From positions 1 to 14,113 of the forward strand of contig JAODBP010000210.1 in NCBI GenBank assembly GCA_025464025.1: a stretch of DNA of 14,113 nucleotides, in the 5' to 3' direction. Positions within the stretch are counted from its first letter, which is position 1. Every line of letters begins with the position of its first letter. The notes under the pieces were generated by a model. That model was given only the letters and a program-made list of their open reading frames with translations. It was not told where the DNA came from and ran no database searches. Source of the stretch: Actinomycetes bacterium (GTDB taxonomy: Bacteria; Actinomycetota; Acidimicrobiia; Acidimicrobiales; CADCSY01). Made by a program: the position numbers and the translations under genes. Positions 12,553 through 14,113 of this stretch are shown here, piece by piece.

Positions 12553-14113
12553 TGGCCCTGCGCCTTCCCGACTACGACTTCGAGCTGGACGGCTTCCAGC
12601 GGCGAGCGGTCGAGGCGCTGGAGGCGGGGAAGTCGGTGCTGGTCGCCGCACCGACCGGATCGGGCAAGACGGTCGTGGCCGACCACGCCGTCGCCGTGGC
12701 CATGGCCACCGGGCGCAAGGCCTTCTACACGACGCCGATCAAGGCCCTCTCGAACCAGAAGTTCGGCGACCTCGTGCGGGTGCACGGCGCCGAGAACGTG
12801 GGCCTGCTCACGGGCGACAACGCCATCAACGGCGACGCACCGGTGGTCGTGATGACCACCGAGGTGCTCCGCAACATGGTCTACGCCAACAGCCCGGCGC
12901 TCGACCGGCTGGCCTTCGTCGTGCTCGACGAGGTGCACTACATCCAGGACGCCTACCGCGGCCCGGTGTGGGAGGAGGTCATCATCCACCTCCCGCCGGC
13001 GGTGCGCCTCGTGTGCCTGTCGGCCACGGTCTCGAACGCCGAGGAGCTGGCCGACTGGATCTCGACGGTGCGCGGCCCGACGGCGGCGATCATCGAGGAG
13101 ACCCGGCCCGTCGAGCTGCGCAACCTCTACATGGCCGGCGACAAGAGCTCGGAGCGCATCCACCTGCTCCCCACGCTGGTCGACGGTCGTCCGAACCCGG
13201 AGGCCAGCCGGCTCGACGCCAGCGCCGAGCGGGTGCCCCGCCACAAGCTCCGCGCCGGCGCACCGCGGGGCCGGCGGCTGTTCACCCCCCGACGGGTCGA
13301 GGTGGTCGACCGGCTCGAAGAGGAGCAGATGCTCCCGGCGATCTGCTTCATCTTCAGCCGGGCCGCCTGCGACGACGCGGTGTCGGCCTGCCTCGACGCC
13401 GGCGTGCGCCTCACCTCGACCGAGGAGCGCGAGCGGATCCGGGCCATCTGCGACGAGCACACCGCCACGCTCTCCGACGGCGACCTCGACGTCCTGGGGT
13501 GGGGCCGCTGGATCTCGGGGATGGAGTCGGGCATCGCCGCCCACCACGCCGGGATGGTGCCGCCGTTCAAGGAGGCGGTCGAGGCCTGCTTCGCCGCCGG
13601 GCTGGTCAAGGTCGTGTTCGCCACCGAGACCCTCGCGGTCGGCATCAACATGCCGGCCCGGGCCGTCGTGGTCGAGAAGCTGAGCAAGTTCACCGGCGAG
13701 CGCCACGAGATGCTGACGCCGGGGGAGTACACCCAGCTCACCGGGCGGGCCGGCCGGCGGGGCATCGACGAGCTGGGCTACGCCATCGTCCTGTGGTCGC
13801 CGTTCGTGACCTTCGAGCAGGTCGCCAACCTGGTCTCGACCCGCACGTTCGCCATCTCGTCGCGCTTCCGGCCGACCTACAACATGGCGGCCAACCTGGT
13901 CCGCCGGTACGAGCCGGGGGAGGCGCACCACCTCCTGAACCTCTCGTTCGCCCAGTACCAGGCCGACCGTGACATCGTCCGGATCGAGTCCCGGCTGGCC
14001 AAGACCGACGAGCGGATCGCCTCGTCCCGCGACCAGCTCGCCTGCGACCTCGGCGACGCCGAGGAGTACCTGCGGCTCCAGCGCCAGCTCGCCGACGTCC
14101 GGTCGTCGCGCCC
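12552..14113 (+). CDS. helY: Ski2-like DEVH-box helicase HelY, 5' part (3' end outside window)
   Basis: The frame opens with ATG at 12552, overlapping the tatC stop, and is open to the window edge: 520 residues, while the mycobacterial HelY is about 900. It has all superfamily 2 motifs: a Q-like FELDGFQRRAVEAL, Walker A APTGSGKT (33-40), TTPIKALSNQKF, the DEVH box at 126-129, SAT at 157-159, an ICFIFSR motif IV, VFATETLAVGINMP, and motif VI QLTGRAGRRG from 395. This is the Ski2/Mtr4-like helicase family, expected to unwind RNA or DNA using ATP; its cellular role in actinobacteria is poorly defined. Between residues about 200 and 260 there is a basic insertion (PRHKLRAGAPRGRR). The reading frame is missing from simple ORF listings only because no stop lies inside the window. 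tatC-helY adjacency matches Mycobacterium. Confidence 0.95.
   Translation, partial: MALRLPDYDFELDGFQRRAVEALEAGKSVLVAAPTGSGKTVVADHAVAVAMATGRKAFYTTPIKALSNQKFGDLVRVHGAENVGLLTGDNAINGDAPVVVMTTEVLRNMVYANSPALDRLAFVVLDEVHYIQDAYRGPVWEEVIIHLPPAVRLVCLSATVSNAEELADWISTVRGPTAAIIEETRPVELRNLYMAGDKSSERIHLLPTLVDGRPNPEASRLDASAERVPRHKLRAGAPRGRRLFTPRRVEVVDRLEEEQMLPAICFIFSRAACDDAVSACLDAGVRLTSTEERERIRAICDEHTATLSDGDLDVLGWGRWISGMESGIAAHHAGMVPPFKEAVEACFAAGLVKVVFATETLAVGINMPARAVVVEKLSKFTGERHEMLTPGEYTQLTGRAGRRGIDELGYAIVLWSPFVTFEQVANLVSTRTFAISSRFRPTYNMAANLVRRYEPGEAHHLLNLSFAQYQADRDIVRIESRLAKTDERIASSRDQLACDLGDAEEYLRLQRQLADVRSSR

Noticed and set aside
12501..13931. 476-codon minus-strand open frame opposite helY
   Set aside because: The composition is dominated by His, Arg, Gly and Val without motifs, and the plus strand carries the complete helicase motif set.
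1..14113. CRISPR arrays, insertion sequences, tRNA or rRNA genes, phage or toxin-antitoxin modules
   Set aside because: No regularly spaced repeats, transposase motifs, terminal inverted repeats or cloverleaf-forming sequence were seen; coding density and composition are even throughout.

Overview
This is a GC-rich, densely packed stretch of bacterial chromosome. Almost every gene is separated from its neighbour by fewer than 40 bases or overlaps it, and GTG starts are common. Marker genes point to Actinomycetota: proteasome alpha subunit (prcA), Pup ligase (pafA), the WYL regulators pafB and pafC, a Tat translocase pair and a HelY-type helicase. The order pafA ... pafB-pafC ... tatA/B-tatC-helY is the arrangement known from Mycobacterium, but here other genes are interposed. 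Those genes (a DUF3866 protein, a DUF1360 protein, a zinc-ribbon protein, a small membrane protein) make me think of Acidimicrobiia or a related deep actinobacterial lineage. That placement is inference. I see no mobile element, CRISPR array, tRNA or rRNA.

Layout. Positions 1-464 hold the 3' end of prcA. Next comes a translationally coupled pair: a TauD/TfdA-type 2-oxoglutarate dioxygenase (488-1294) and a SnoaL/NTF2-fold protein (1291-1716). A tail-anchored DUF2007 protein lies on the minus strand (1741-2091) and is divergent from pafA (2120-3487) across only 28 bases. Downstream of pafA are a secreted, membrane-anchored netrin/TIMP-like protein (3519-4091), a DUF3866 protein (4052-5101), pafB (5112-6035), pafC (6035-6973), signal peptidase I (6984-7583) and a DUF1360 membrane protein (7613-8134). 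Two minus-strand genes follow, a GAF-GAF-PAS histidine kinase (8899-10764) and a glycerophosphodiester phosphodiesterase (8144-8893). The right end runs on the plus strand: zinc-ribbon protein (10873-11202), small membrane protein (11209-11412), TatA/B (11435-11776), TatC (11776-12552) and the helicase helY (12552-end, truncated).

How the genes fit together. PafA attaches Pup to proteins, which the PrcA-containing 20S proteasome then degrades. PafB and PafC form the heterodimeric WYL activator of the mycobacterial DNA-damage response. LepB and TatB/C belong to protein export: Tat translocates folded proteins and LepB removes signal peptides. The netrin-like protein is a plausible exported client. 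The kinase has no response regulator in the window.

The most interesting signal is regulatory. Several GTG starts that lack a Shine-Dalgarno sequence are preceded, at exactly 6 or 7 bases, by a TANNNT box, three times as TAGNCT. This is the geometry of leaderless transcription. It occurs at DUF2007, pafA, pafB, lepB and tatA/B, in contrast to starts with clear Shine-Dalgarno sequences such as 10873 and 1291. DUF2007 and pafA share a near-symmetric 28-base divergent promoter built from two such boxes. No stretch over 300 bases lacks a gene. Most of the genes themselves are ordinary, conserved actinobacterial genes.
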